A DNA stretch of 64,000 nt from Pedobacter borealis DSM 19626 (lineage in GTDB: Bacteria; Bacteroidota; Bacteroidia; Sphingobacteriales; Sphingobacteriaceae), in assembly GCF_000708285.2 (NCBI RefSeq), contig NZ_JAUG01000004.1:1-64000 (forward strand), written 5' to 3'. Every line of letters begins with the position of its first letter. The first letter of the stretch is position 1. A program made the translations under genes and the position numbers. Positions 51,529-60,388 of the stretch are shown one piece after another. The notes below the pieces were generated by a model. That model ran no database searches and had not been told where the DNA came from. It was given only the letters and a program-made list of their open reading frames with translations.

Positions 51529-51993
51529 TTATTTATCCAAAATCACTACGCCTTTAGCTTCGAAAGCCAATTCTTTTTTAGGATCGGTAATTTTTGCTAC
51601 TTCTTCAGGAGATTTTTTAGCATCTTCAGCATAGTGGCGTAAAGTTTCTACCGAGATGGTTTGTCTCTTTGCTAATCCATCCAAAACTACTTTTTTGCCA
51701 ACAATATCCATCGGCATAAAGAATGCATAATCTTTAAAAGTTACCCGCATTGGATCGCCATTGGGCATTTCTAAAGTCATCCAGCAGCCCTTTTTCTTAC
51801 ACACATCTACCACCTTGCCTTCGATTTTCATATCGGCAATTTTTTTATCCCCCATGGCAGCTTCCATCTTTGCAGCAGGTTTTACATCGCCTGGTTTAAC
51901 TTCTTCTCCAAATTTTTGACCAGTATATGCGCTTTGAGCAAATGAAAATGCCGCTAATAGGCAAAAGCCCAAGCTTAGAATGATTTTTTTCAT
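51529..51993 (-). CDS. DUF4920 domain-containing secreted protein
   Basis: A 154-residue protein with a signal peptide ending SFAQ, then a small beta domain with VVDVCKKKGCWMTLEM (two Cys, about 62-68) and RVTFKDYAFFMP. DUF4920 proteins are periplasmic with unknown function; the Cys pair suggests a metal or redox role. Gene stands alone. Confidence 0.9.
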   Translation of the reverse strand: MKKIILSLGFCLLAAFSFAQSAYTGQKFGEEVKPGDVKPAAKMEAAMGDKKIADMKIEGKVVDVCKKKGCWMTLEMPNGDPMRVTFKDYAFFMPMDIVGKKVVLDGLAKRQTISVETLRHYAEDAKKSPEEVAKITDPKKELAFEAKGVVILDK

Positions 51994-52060
51994 GATTTTA
52001 CAATTATCCGGTTAATGATCTAATCAAAGTTATTTAAAATTTTTCATTCATAATGAAAAC

Positions 52061-52091
52061 AAAAAATCCCCGCTAACATCCATTAACGGGG
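52061..52091 (-). terminator. Intrinsic terminator downstream of radA
   Basis: On the minus strand CCCCGTTAA pairs with TTAGCGGGG (one G-U pair), followed by ATTTTTT. The 51994-52318 interval holds this and otherwise nothing that I can recognise. Confidence 0.75.
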
Positions 52092-52318
52092 AAAATCATC
52101 CCTATAATTGTAAATCACATTTTATGATGTACATTTTAAATTGTTATAGGCAAACTAGAATCCAAAAGTTTAATTTTTGTTTTGGTTGTAGTTAATTTCT
52201 TTGTATCCAGGTAGTTGTTATTTTTTTGCCAATTTATTAATATTCAATGATGTTATAGGAATGTAGAATATTATCTTCTTTCTGTGGAAATTTGTTGAGT
52301 TGTTTCCCCACCTTTTAT

Positions 52319-53695
52319 CTATCCAAAAACAAGGCTGAACACTTCTTCTATCTTACTTACTGCTTTAATCTCAAGGCTGTATTTGTCTATGGCAATTCCT
52401 TTCAAATTGTATTTAGAGATGTAAATCGTTTCGAAACCCAATTTGTCTGCTTCGGCAATGCGTTGTTCTATTCTGTTTACTGCCCTAATTTCTCCTGATA
52501 GGCCTACTTCTGCGGCGAAACAGTTTTTTGAAGAAACAGCGATATCCTGATGCGATGATATAATGGCAATTAATACAGCCAGATCAATTGCAGGGTCTTC
52601 GACTCTAATTCCGCCGGCGATATTTAAGAAAACATCTTGTGTACTTAATCTAAAGCCACAGCGTTTTTCTAAAACAGCTAAGAGCATATTCATCCTTTTG
52701 GTATCGAAGCCCGTTGCTGAGCGTTGAGGAGTTCCATATGCTGCCGAACTCACTAAGGCCTGTGTTTCAATCAACATCGGCCTGGCACCTTCTAAGGTTG
52801 CGGCTATGGCGATTCCGTTTAGCTCTTCATCACGTTGTGAGAGCAAGATTTCTGATGGATTGGAAACTTCTCTTAAACCACTGCCCTGCATTTCGTAGAT
52901 CCCGAGTTCTGCGGCTGCACCAAACCGGTTTTTGATGGATCTTAGGATGCGATAAACGTGGTGCCTGTCGCCTTCGAACTGTAAAACGGTATCAACCATG
53001 TGCTCGAGTATTTTAGGCCCTGCAATAGCGCCATCTTTGGTGATGTGGCCGATAAGGAAAACAGGTACGCCGGTTTCTTTTGCAAAACGCAATAATTCGG
53101 CAGTACATTCCCTTACCTGCGATACGCTACCTGGTGTTGAATCGATATGAGCGGAGTGCAAAGTCTGAATAGAATCTACAACTAAAATTTCAGGTTCAAG
53201 AATTTCGATCTGTTTAAATATATTCTGTGTAGAAGTTTCTGTTAAAATGTAACAGTTGGACGAGGGGCTTTCCTGAATCCTTTCTGCCCGCATTTTAATC
53301 TGTTGTTCGCTTTCTTCACCGGAGATATAGAGCAGTTTTTTGCCCTTTAAATTTAAAGCCAGTTGCAACATCAAGGTCGATTTCCCGATGCCCGGTTCAC
53401 CGCCGATGAGCACTAGCGATCCTTCTACTAATCCACCACCTAAAACACGGTCCAATTCTTTATCGCCAGTTAATATTCTACGTTCAGTTGACGATTGTAT
53501 TTCATCAACCTTGCTTGGTTTGCTTAATTTGCGGCTAGTAGTATCGCTTTTCCAGGTCGGAACAGAAGCTGAGCTTTTTTCTACAATTTCTTCAACAAAG
53601 GTATTCCATTGGTTACAAGACGGACATTTACCTAACCATTTTGCCGATTCGTAGCCACAGCTCTGACAGAAAAATGCACTTTTTGATTTTGCCAA
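52319..53695 (-). CDS. radA: DNA repair protein RadA
   Basis: A 458-residue branch-migration ATPase for recombination. Four-Cys zinc motif C10-x2-C13-x10-C24-x2-C27, Walker A GGEPGIGKST (98-107), the RadA-specific KNRFG (255-259) and a C-terminal Lon-protease-like domain. The start codon is TTG at 53695, supported by the canonical MAKSKSAFFCQSCG beginning. Terminator at 52061. Confidence 0.96.
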   Translation of the reverse strand: MAKSKSAFFCQSCGYESAKWLGKCPSCNQWNTFVEEIVEKSSASVPTWKSDTTSRKLSKPSKVDEIQSSTERRILTGDKELDRVLGGGLVEGSLVLIGGEPGIGKSTLMLQLALNLKGKKLLYISGEESEQQIKMRAERIQESPSSNCYILTETSTQNIFKQIEILEPEILVVDSIQTLHSAHIDSTPGSVSQVRECTAELLRFAKETGVPVFLIGHITKDGAIAGPKILEHMVDTVLQFEGDRHHVYRILRSIKNRFGAAAELGIYEMQGSGLREVSNPSEILLSQRDEELNGIAIAATLEGARPMLIETQALVSSAAYGTPQRSATGFDTKRMNMLLAVLEKRCGFRLSTQDVFLNIAGGIRVEDPAIDLAVLIAIISSHQDIAVSSKNCFAAEVGLSGEIRAVNRIEQRIAEADKLGFETIYISKYNLKGIAIDKYSLEIKAVSKIEEVFSLVFG

Positions 53696-53804
53696 TTGAT
53701 TAAAATTTTAGATTACGAATTTAACCTTTCAGGATTGAAAGTGTTTTTATTTTTTTGAACAATTAATCGTTTGGCCCTTTAAGCCGTTGGTCGAGATGTC
53801 GTTG

Positions 53805-53987
53805 GTCGAGATTTGTAATCTCGACCGTATGAATTGTGGATTTGCAATCCACACAAGGAATTCATATTTCTGAAATCGGGATTACAAATCCCGACTAGCA
53901 TGAATCTCGACCGTATGAATTGTGGATTTGCAATCCACACAAGGAATTCATATTTCTGAAGTCGGGATTGCAAATCCCGACTAGCAA
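53805..53987. repeat. Array of REP hairpins with an 86-base tandem period
   Basis: Three kinds of hairpin alternate: GTCGAGAT-TTGTA-ATCTCGAC (53805-53825), TGTGGAT-TTGCA-ATCCACA (53835-53853) and TCGGGAT-TACAA-ATCCCGA (53876-53894). The stretch ATCTCGACCG to CCCGACTAGCA then repeats from 53904 with two base changes, both in the third hairpin (A/G and A/G). Loop style matches 1918-2022. It lies in the gap between rng and radA. Confidence 0.8.
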
Positions 53988-53991
53988 AAAT

Positions 53992-54024
53992 AAAAAAGCC
54001 CGGATTTAAAAAAATCCAGGCTTT
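53992..54024 (-). terminator. Intrinsic terminator after rng
   Basis: On the minus strand AAAGCCTGGAT pairs with ATCCGGGCTTT, followed by TTTTA. It lies 20 bases after the rng stop codon. Confidence 0.8.
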
Positions 54025-54043
54025 CTGTTAAAGGTGTTTTGAG

Positions 54044-55594
54044 TTATAATTTAATCTCCTCATCTTTTGCGGAGATGAAGTGAAACTCGGTTAAGTGATA
54101 CGATGATTGTGCCTTAACTTTAATCCATTGGCCGTATTTAAAGAACCAGCGGCGTTGAAGGTTGAAAATGCCTTTTGTAATATAAGCTTCGATGTATGGG
54201 TGTACGCAAAGGGTTACGCCTTTTTCATTCTGCTCTCTTAAAATATAATTAAGGTTGTTCTCAATATCATCCATTAAAACGATACTCGCTTTAATTTCTC
54301 CGGTCCCATCGCAGGCCGGACATTTTTCTACCGTAACAATATTCATTTCCGGACGAACACGTTGTCTGGTAATCTGTACCAAACCAAATTTGCTTGGAGG
54401 CAAAATAGTGTGTTTGGCTCTATCCAATAACATCAGCTCACGCAAATAATCGAATAGCATTTTACGGTTTGTTGGTTTGTGCATATCGATAAAATCGATT
54501 ACCACAATACCGCCCATATCGCGCAAGCGCAATTGACGGGCAATTTCTTTGGCCGCCTCTTTGTTTACCTGTAAAGCATTCTCTTCTTGATTTTCTTTAC
54601 TGGCAGTACGGTTTCCACTATTCACGTCTATAACGTGTAGTGCTTCAGTGTGCTCTACAACAAGGTAAGCACCACCTGGTAAGTTTACTGTTTTTCCGAA
54701 AGCGTTTTTAATCTGCTTTTCTACACCAAAATGATCGAAGATAGGTTCTTTCTGTTTGTATAGTTTAACGATCTTTTCCATTTCGGGAGAGATATCGTGA
54801 ACATAAGAACGGATATCATCGTACAGCTCCGGCGTACTCACGTAAACGTTTGTAAAATCAGGGTTCAGAATATCGCGGATTAACGTTGATGATCTGTCCA
54901 TTTCTCCCCAAACTCTTTTTGAAGGTTCGGTAGATGGCATTTTTTTAATGAAGTTTTCCCACTTGGCAATTAAATCTAAAAGATCTTTTTGCATTTCGGC
55001 AACTCCTCTGCCTTCAGAAACGGTTCTGATAATGACCCCAAAATTTTGAGGTTTAATACTTTCAATAATCTTTTTTAAACGATTACGTTCGGTATTACTT
55101 TTAATTTTTTTTGATACAGATATGGTATTGGAGAATGGCACCAGTACCACATACCTGCCGGCAATCGAAATGTCGGAACTTAAACGCGGTCCCTTTGTAG
55201 AAATTGGCTCTTTGGCAATTTGTACAGGTAGGAGCATGTTTTTACTGAGCACATCAGAAATTTTGCCAGCCTTGTTAATATCGGCTTCTAGCTTTAAATT
55301 ATCTAATAATGTGCCTGTAACCGAGCCATTACGCTTGATCTTCGTTAGCTTAATTAAAGATTGCACCTGAGGGCCCAAATCAAAGTAATGCAAAAAAGCA
55401 TCTTTTTCATAACCAACATCCACGAAAGCGGCATTCAGACCAGGCATAATTTTTTTAATGCGGCCTAAATAAATATCGCCTACAGCGTAGTTAATATTGA
55501 TTTGCTCTTTGTGAAGCTCAACAAGTTGTTTGTCTTCAATCAACGCTATGGTAACTCCGGCAGGAGTCGAATTGATAATTAATTCTTTTACCAA
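54044..55594 (-). CDS. rng: Ribonuclease E/G
   Basis: A 516-residue endoribonuclease of the RNase G type. S1-like domain near 35-125 (AVGDIYLGRIKKIMPGLNAAFVD region), the catalytic Asp in VIDVNSGNR and in VVIDFIDM, and the zinc-link CPACDGTG near residue 430. No long C-terminal scaffold. The start is TTG at 55594 (VKELIINST is the usual N-terminus). It lies in the HU - TPR - mini-protein - rng cluster that is commonly kept together in the phylum. Confidence 0.95.
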   Translation of the reverse strand: MVKELIINSTPAGVTIALIEDKQLVELHKEQININYAVGDIYLGRIKKIMPGLNAAFVDVGYEKDAFLHYFDLGPQVQSLIKLTKIKRNGSVTGTLLDNLKLEADINKAGKISDVLSKNMLLPVQIAKEPISTKGPRLSSDISIAGRYVVLVPFSNTISVSKKIKSNTERNRLKKIIESIKPQNFGVIIRTVSEGRGVAEMQKDLLDLIAKWENFIKKMPSTEPSKRVWGEMDRSSTLIRDILNPDFTNVYVSTPELYDDIRSYVHDISPEMEKIVKLYKQKEPIFDHFGVEKQIKNAFGKTVNLPGGAYLVVEHTEALHVIDVNSGNRTASKENQEENALQVNKEAAKEIARQLRLRDMGGIVVIDFIDMHKPTNRKMLFDYLRELMLLDRAKHTILPPSKFGLVQITRQRVRPEMNIVTVEKCPACDGTGEIKASIVLMDDIENNLNYILREQNEKGVTLCVHPYIEAYITKGIFNLQRRWFFKYGQWIKVKAQSSYHLTEFHFISAKDEEIKL

Positions 55595-55747
55595 CAGCTA
55601 CAGATTTAAGGCTTTCGCCTATTAACAAATGGATAGTAAATAAAACAGTGATGTAGCCAAAAATTATACAATAAAAAAATCATATAAATTGTTTAAACCT
55701 CATAGTGTTTACTATGAGGTTTAATTGGCTTTAATCAAAATAAGAAA

Positions 55748-55837
55748 CTATTTTTTCTTATGTCTGTTTTTTCTTAAACGTTTTTTACGTTTGTGGGTAG
55801 CCATTTTATGTCTCTTTCTTTTTTTACCGCTTGGCAT
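55748..55837 (-). CDS. 29-residue basic protein, AURKAIP1/COX24 (mS38/bS22-like)
   Basis: A very small gene: MPSGKKRKRHK, then MATHKRKKRLRKNRHKKK. More than half of the residues are Lys or Arg, plus four His. This matches the AURKAIP1/COX24 domain, whose mitochondrial member is ribosomal protein mS38 and whose actinobacterial relative is bS22. A small-subunit ribosomal role is therefore likely. It sits between rng and the TPR gene on the same strand and is easily missed by length cut-offs. Confidence 0.88.
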   Translation of the reverse strand: MPSGKKRKRHKMATHKRKKRLRKNRHKKK

Positions 55838-55873
55838 AGTTTTAAGTTTTAAATGTTTTTATTAATCTGTTAA

Positions 55874-56755
55874 TTAATTTTTATTCTTTAGTTCAGCCAC
55901 CTTCTTATCAATGAATGAAGATAAGGTTGGGTTAGCCGCTAATTTTTTGCTTGATAGGTAAGCATTTACTGCTTCTTTATTTCTGCCTAAATTTTCTAAA
56001 GCTGTTCCTAAATAAAAATAGGCTTCAGGGGTTGGAGCAGTGGCAATTACCGTGTTAAAACGAGGAATTGCTTTGTCAAACTGACCTGATTTTATGGAGA
56101 ACAATCCTAAATTCATATTCGCCTTTACATTTTTAGGTTCTTTAGCAACAACTTCTAACAACATTGCAATACCTTGCATTGGTGCGCCTAAGCCGTTTAC
56201 TATCGTTACACCTAAGCCTGTTTTAGCTTCAATGTTTGTAGAGTCTTTCTCTAATGCATTTTTGTAAGATGCATTGGCTTTCTGCAATAAAGCAGGTTGC
56301 GCTATGCTATCTTGTGTGCTTTCAAAAGCTTTTATAAATTGATTACCGGCCGCTAACCATGATTTTGATGATGGTTCGCCTTCGGCTACAACTTCTAAAT
56401 ACAATGCAGATGGCGTAATTTGTTCAACATCGTCCCATTTCTGAGCCAGTTGCTTAGCAAGTTCAATCTTCTCTGCACCATTTGCGCCTTTGTAGCTGTT
56501 TTCTAAAGCTGTAATGTCTGTAGCCAAATTCTTGTTGATTACATTCTTTGCAGCAGTAGACGAAGTTTCGAGGTTTAGTACCGATGTAGTTGATGGAGAT
56601 GCTGCTGCTCCGGCCATTGGGCCACTTGAAGGCATTTTTCCATTTTCTTCCGTTGGTTTAACCAAACCCTTAATGTCTCTTGTAAATAAGAACGCAACAA
56701 GCAATACAATCGCTCCAATAACTATGGTTTGTTTTGATCTGATGTTGCTATTCAT
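55874..56755 (-). CDS. TPR-repeat protein with N-terminal membrane anchor
   Basis: A 293-residue protein. One transmembrane helix (about 10-26), a Gly/Ala/Ser-rich linker, then tetratricopeptide repeats (NIEAKTGLGVTIVNG, NVKANMNLGLFSIKSGQFDKA, TPEAYFYLGTALENLGRNKEA as regions about 170-280). It begins 9 bases after the HU gene stop and is co-transcribed with it. Probably a scaffold; partner unknown. Confidence 0.87.
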   Translation of the reverse strand: MNSNIRSKQTIVIGAIVLLVAFLFTRDIKGLVKPTEENGKMPSSGPMAGAAASPSTTSVLNLETSSTAAKNVINKNLATDITALENSYKGANGAEKIELAKQLAQKWDDVEQITPSALYLEVVAEGEPSSKSWLAAGNQFIKAFESTQDSIAQPALLQKANASYKNALEKDSTNIEAKTGLGVTIVNGLGAPMQGIAMLLEVVAKEPKNVKANMNLGLFSIKSGQFDKAIPRFNTVIATAPTPEAYFYLGTALENLGRNKEAVNAYLSSKKLAANPTLSSFIDKKVAELKNKN

Positions 56756-56764
56756 ATATAAGAC

Positions 56765-57067
56765 TTAGGCTTCTACGTTAATTTTTTTTGAATTGCTTTT
56801 CACTTTATCAACAAATACTTTTGCTGGTTTAAAGCTAGGAACGAAGTGTTCTGGGATAATTATTGCAGTGTTTTTTGAGATATTTCTCGCAGTTTTTTGC
56901 GCTCTCTTTTTAACAACAAAGCTTCCGAAGCCTCTAACGTATACATTTTCACCGCCAATCATGCTGGTTTTGATAACCTTGAAAAATGCCTCAACTGTTT
57001 CCTGTACATCAACCTTCTCAATTCCGGTTTTTGTTGATATTTCTGAAATAATATCTGCCTTAGTCAT
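56765..57067 (-). CDS. HU/IHF family DNA-binding protein
   Basis: A 100-residue histone-like protein. N-terminal TKADIISEISTKTGIEK, the core VRGFGSFVVKKRAQKTARN and the DNA-binding beta arm with IIPEHFVPSF. The C-terminal Lys/Val/Ser tail extends beyond the 90-residue norm. First gene of the HU - TPR - mini-protein - rng group; mutY is divergent. Confidence 0.94.
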   Translation of the reverse strand: MTKADIISEISTKTGIEKVDVQETVEAFFKVIKTSMIGGENVYVRGFGSFVVKKRAQKTARNISKNTAIIIPEHFVPSFKPAKVFVDKVKSNSKKINVEA

Positions 57068-57236
57068 ATTTTATTATTTATTATATATTATGTTTTAATA
57101 TTACTACTGTTTTGGGGTTGCAAAAGTATTGCTTTTTAATGAGATAGGGAAATAAAAGATGATTTTTTTATCACTAGACTTATCAGGCAATTGCAAGTTT
57201 TTTTTAAATCGGATAAATAGACCGTAATTTGCAGTA

Positions 57237-58298
57237 ATGATATTTCAAAATGAACTCATCAATTGGTACCTGATAAACAAGAGAGATTTGCCCTGGAGGC
57301 ATACCAATGATGCTTATACCATCTGGTTATCAGAGGTTATATTACAACAAACACGAGTAGAACAAGGGCTTCCGTACTTTAATAGGTTTTTAGAGAATTT
57401 CCCTACAGTTGCCGATTTTGCCAGTGCTACCGAAGCCAAAGTTTTGAAGCTTTGGCAAGGACTGGGTTATTACTCGAGGGGCAGGAATATGCATGCAACC
57501 GCTCAAATTGTGGTGAAAGATTATCATGGAATCTTCCCAAATCTGCATGATGAGCTCATAAAATTAAAAGGGATTGGCGAATATACAGCTGCTGCCATTT
57601 CCTCATTTTCATCTGGAGAAGCACGGGCTGTGGTAGACGGAAATGTATTTCGGGTACTCTCCAGGTTCTATGGTTTAGCTACACCAATAAATAGCCCGGC
57701 CGGCAAAAAAGAGTTTTATGCGTTAGCAAATGATTTGCTCTATAAAGAAGACCCTGCGCTATATAACCAGGCTGTTATGGAGTTTGGAGCCATGCAGTGC
57801 AAGCCAAAATCGCCCAATTGCAGTGTTTGCCCACTTGGTCAGGAGTGTTATGCTTTTAAGCATGGCCAGGTAAATGAGCTGCCAGTTAAAATCCGAAAAG
57901 CCGAACAAAAACACCGGCATATTAATTATTTTGTTTGTTTTGAAGATGAAAAAGTATTGATCAGGGAAAGACAAGCAGGGGATATATGGCAGCATTTATA
58001 TGATTTCCCTAGCGTGGAAACTACAAAAGAATGCGAGTGGAGCGATTCATTATTCATCGATCGGGTAAAATCTGTATTCGGAAACAACGCCGATTTTACA
58101 TTTATAAGAGCCAAAAAGCACATATTAACTCACCAAATAATCCATGTACAATTTTTTGCATTAAAAAATTATATATTTAACTTTAATAAACAAAAGGAAC
58201 TTAATTGGGTTTCTTTAAGTAACTTAGATGAGTTACCGCAGCCAAAAGTAATCCATGATTTTGTTCTGGAATATTTTTATAAGAACAAAATGGAGTAA
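57237..58298 (+). CDS. mutY: A/G-specific adenine glycosylase
   Basis: A 353-residue base-excision enzyme that removes A opposite 8-oxoG. Catalytic Glu33 (SEVILQQTRV), helix-hairpin-helix LKGIGEYTAAA (110-120), catalytic Asp134 (VVDGNVF), a [4Fe-4S] loop with Cys188, 195, 198 and 204 (C-x6-C-x2-C-x5-C), and a C-terminal NUDIX-like 8-oxoG recognition domain (about 230-345). ssb follows on the same strand. Confidence 0.95.
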   Translation: MIFQNELINWYLINKRDLPWRHTNDAYTIWLSEVILQQTRVEQGLPYFNRFLENFPTVADFASATEAKVLKLWQGLGYYSRGRNMHATAQIVVKDYHGIFPNLHDELIKLKGIGEYTAAAISSFSSGEARAVVDGNVFRVLSRFYGLATPINSPAGKKEFYALANDLLYKEDPALYNQAVMEFGAMQCKPKSPNCSVCPLGQECYAFKHGQVNELPVKIRKAEQKHRHINYFVCFEDEKVLIRERQAGDIWQHLYDFPSVETTKECEWSDSLFIDRVKSVFGNNADFTFIRAKKHILTHQIIHVQFFALKNYIFNFNKQKELNWVSLSNLDELPQPKVIHDFVLEYFYKNKME

Positions 58299-58354
58299 CT
58301 AACCATCTTATTCGGTGCGCACTTAGAAAACGAAACAACTAACCAAAAATATTT

Positions 58355-58792
58355 ATGTCTGGGATTAACAAAGTTATTTTAGTAGGCCATTTAGGCAAAG
58401 ACCCTGAAGTGCGACATTTAGACGGTGGCGTAACAGTAGCCAGTTTTCCATTAGCTACCTCGGAAACATACAACAAAGACGGTAAAAGAGTAGAACAAAC
58501 GGAATGGCACAATATTGTGTTATGGCGTGGCTTAGCAGAGGTAGCTTCCAAATACCTTCAGAAAGGTAAACTGGTTTACATAGAAGGCAAATTAAGAACA
58601 AGATCCTTTGAAGACAAAGAAAAGGTTAAAAAATATGTAACAGAAATTGTGGCCGAAAACTTTACCATGTTAGGCAGAAAAAGCGATTTCGAGCAAAGTC
58701 CAACTACACCAACGCATCAAAGTTCTGAAGCTAAAATTGAAGATGAATTTACAATTGGTCCATCAGATGAAAATGGAGATCTTCCGTTTTAA
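58355..58792 (+). CDS. ssb: Single-stranded DNA-binding protein
   Basis: A 145-residue SSB: OB fold (NKVILVGHLGKDPEVRHLDGG start; EWHNIVLWRGLAEVASKYL) and a short linker ending in the acidic tip GDLPF that binds partner proteins. It follows mutY by 56 bases. The leader contains AACNAACTAACC steps and no clear promoter of its own. Terminator at 58814. Confidence 0.96.
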   Translation: MSGINKVILVGHLGKDPEVRHLDGGVTVASFPLATSETYNKDGKRVEQTEWHNIVLWRGLAEVASKYLQKGKLVYIEGKLRTRSFEDKEKVKKYVTEIVAENFTMLGRKSDFEQSPTTPTHQSSEAKIEDEFTIGPSDENGDLPF

Positions 58793-58813
58793 TTAAGGGT
58801 TAAACGCATAAAA

Positions 58814-58843
58814 AAAGCTACCTGATGAGAGGTAGCTTTTTTT
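58814..58843 (+). terminator. Intrinsic terminator after ssb
   Basis: 10-bp stem AAAGCTACCT / AGGTAGCTTT with a 6-base loop and following T run. Confidence 0.85.
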
Positions 58844-58880
58844 ATGTAATTTTATTTCGTAGCCTTAAAATAATGATACA

Positions 58881-58913
58881 AAAAACTCCTGCTAGTTTTG
58901 CCAGCAGGAGTTT
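58881..58913 (-). terminator. Intrinsic terminator after the DUF4270 gene
   Basis: On the minus strand AAACTCCTGCT pairs with AGCAGGAGTTT, followed by TTTG. It faces the ssb terminator, so each convergent unit has its own. Confidence 0.82.
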
Positions 58914-58932
58914 CTTATGCTAGACTAAATGG

Positions 58933-60366
58933 TTAATTAATTTTAGTGTAGTAAATATTTAACTTTATCTTATTAGCAGTTGCATTGCTGGCGCCTATAA
59001 TCGACCTTTCTGCAGATGTAGCTGTAGGTACTCTCTGAAAGTTAGTATAGGATGTAGGAGCTAGGAATGTGCCATAATCTTCAACGTTTTTATCAATCAA
59101 GCTTTGAACATAACTGGTTATGATAAAGATGTAGCGTTTCTTTAACGAATCGAAATAACCGCCAAAAAGTGCTGCACCGCCAGAGGCGCTACCAGAGAAT
59201 GTTGTATAGTCCGGTATATCGGTTGGTTGATGTGCAATATCCCAACGATATAAAGAAAGTCGTTGAGCGGCATTAAAAGGATATGCTGGTGCATTTTCAC
59301 CTATCTCTACAACTAATTCTGCCTTATTGATAATTGCTTTCCCGTAAGTATCCTTAAAGCTTGTTAATGCTGGGAAGGTTAACTTGGTTTTTACACCGGC
59401 TAAGCCTTGTAAGTAAGTAACATTATATTGTTGAGCCGGATCTGTTGGAACTGCAACATCAATTTGTTTTTGCACTTCCGTGCCGGTATAATCGTGCTTA
59501 ATGTTTGCGGCTATTCCGGAAATTGAACTGCCACTACTGCTATTTTGAACCAACGCTCCAATTGGAAAGTTAACACTAGTGGTGTCTATTCCGCTTGATG
59601 AATTGGTTTTTTTCCAAACCAGTTGTAAATATGAATCGGTGCCTGTGAAATTGAAAAAGGCAATACCTCCAACCCCTGTTGAAGATGTTTTATTTACCTG
59701 AGCATATAAGCCTTTAAATGCGTCTATAAATTTTGCATTTGTGGATGTTCCTGCGGTGCCTAAGTTTAATATGGCGTTTTGTATAAATGCCTTGTTTAAA
59801 GGAATCCTGATCTGTGCAGGTACAGTTTTTAGAGTATCAGCTTTGCCTGGAACAATAATAGATATTTTTCTTTTAGTATTCGGCGCCAGTTTACCTGTAA
59901 AATTGCCTAAAAGTGTGTTGTTAATCGCTTGTACATCAGAACTTTTATAATTCGTAACCTTGTTGGCTAACTGATAAACATCAATACTGTATTTAGAATT
60001 GGTGGTATCGCCATAAAATTTGGTTAGTGTAGATGTTGTATCTAATTTTAATACCAAAACTGCAGAATCTAATACTGGAGTGGTACCGAAATCTGTATTA
60101 ACAATTGGGTAAACCGTCATTGCTAAAGCTGCCTCCGTTTTTCCAAAGGTAGGGTCTGTCATGTATCCCAATGGATAACGGTTTAATCCGGCGGTGTTGG
60201 CAGCGTCTTCTTTAACAAGTTGAGATTTAACAGGAGATACCACCAGTGTTCCGGTAATTGCAGCGTTCGGATCTACATCTAAACCAACACCATCAGGGTT
60301 TTTGCACGATGCAAAAAGAAAAAGACCTATCAACAGGGTTAATAAGTCTTGTTTTGTAAATTTCAT
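58933..60366 (-). CDS. DUF4270 family lipoprotein
   Basis: A 477-residue surface or periplasmic lipoprotein. Lipobox FASC (Cys21), then KNPDGVGLDVDPN, typical for DUF4270. The rest is beta-rich with a long middle of low similarity. Function unknown. It is 22 bases downstream of the glycogen-synthase-like gene, and the pair commonly travel together in this phylum as far as I recall. Confidence 0.9.
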   Translation of the reverse strand: MKFTKQDLLTLLIGLFLFASCKNPDGVGLDVDPNAAITGTLVVSPVKSQLVKEDAANTAGLNRYPLGYMTDPTFGKTEAALAMTVYPIVNTDFGTTPVLDSAVLVLKLDTTSTLTKFYGDTTNSKYSIDVYQLANKVTNYKSSDVQAINNTLLGNFTGKLAPNTKRKISIIVPGKADTLKTVPAQIRIPLNKAFIQNAILNLGTAGTSTNAKFIDAFKGLYAQVNKTSSTGVGGIAFFNFTGTDSYLQLVWKKTNSSSGIDTTSVNFPIGALVQNSSSGSSISGIAANIKHDYTGTEVQKQIDVAVPTDPAQQYNVTYLQGLAGVKTKLTFPALTSFKDTYGKAIINKAELVVEIGENAPAYPFNAAQRLSLYRWDIAHQPTDIPDYTTFSGSASGGAALFGGYFDSLKKRYIFIITSYVQSLIDKNVEDYGTFLAPTSYTNFQRVPTATSAERSIIGASNATANKIKLNIYYTKIN

Positions 60367-60388
60367 ATTTAAAATAATAATACCTTAA

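Noticed and set aside
53805-53987. CRISPR-like regular array
   Set aside because: Only two units, each made of palindromes with different stems; spacer-like unique sequence and cas genes are absent. REP hairpins explain it better.
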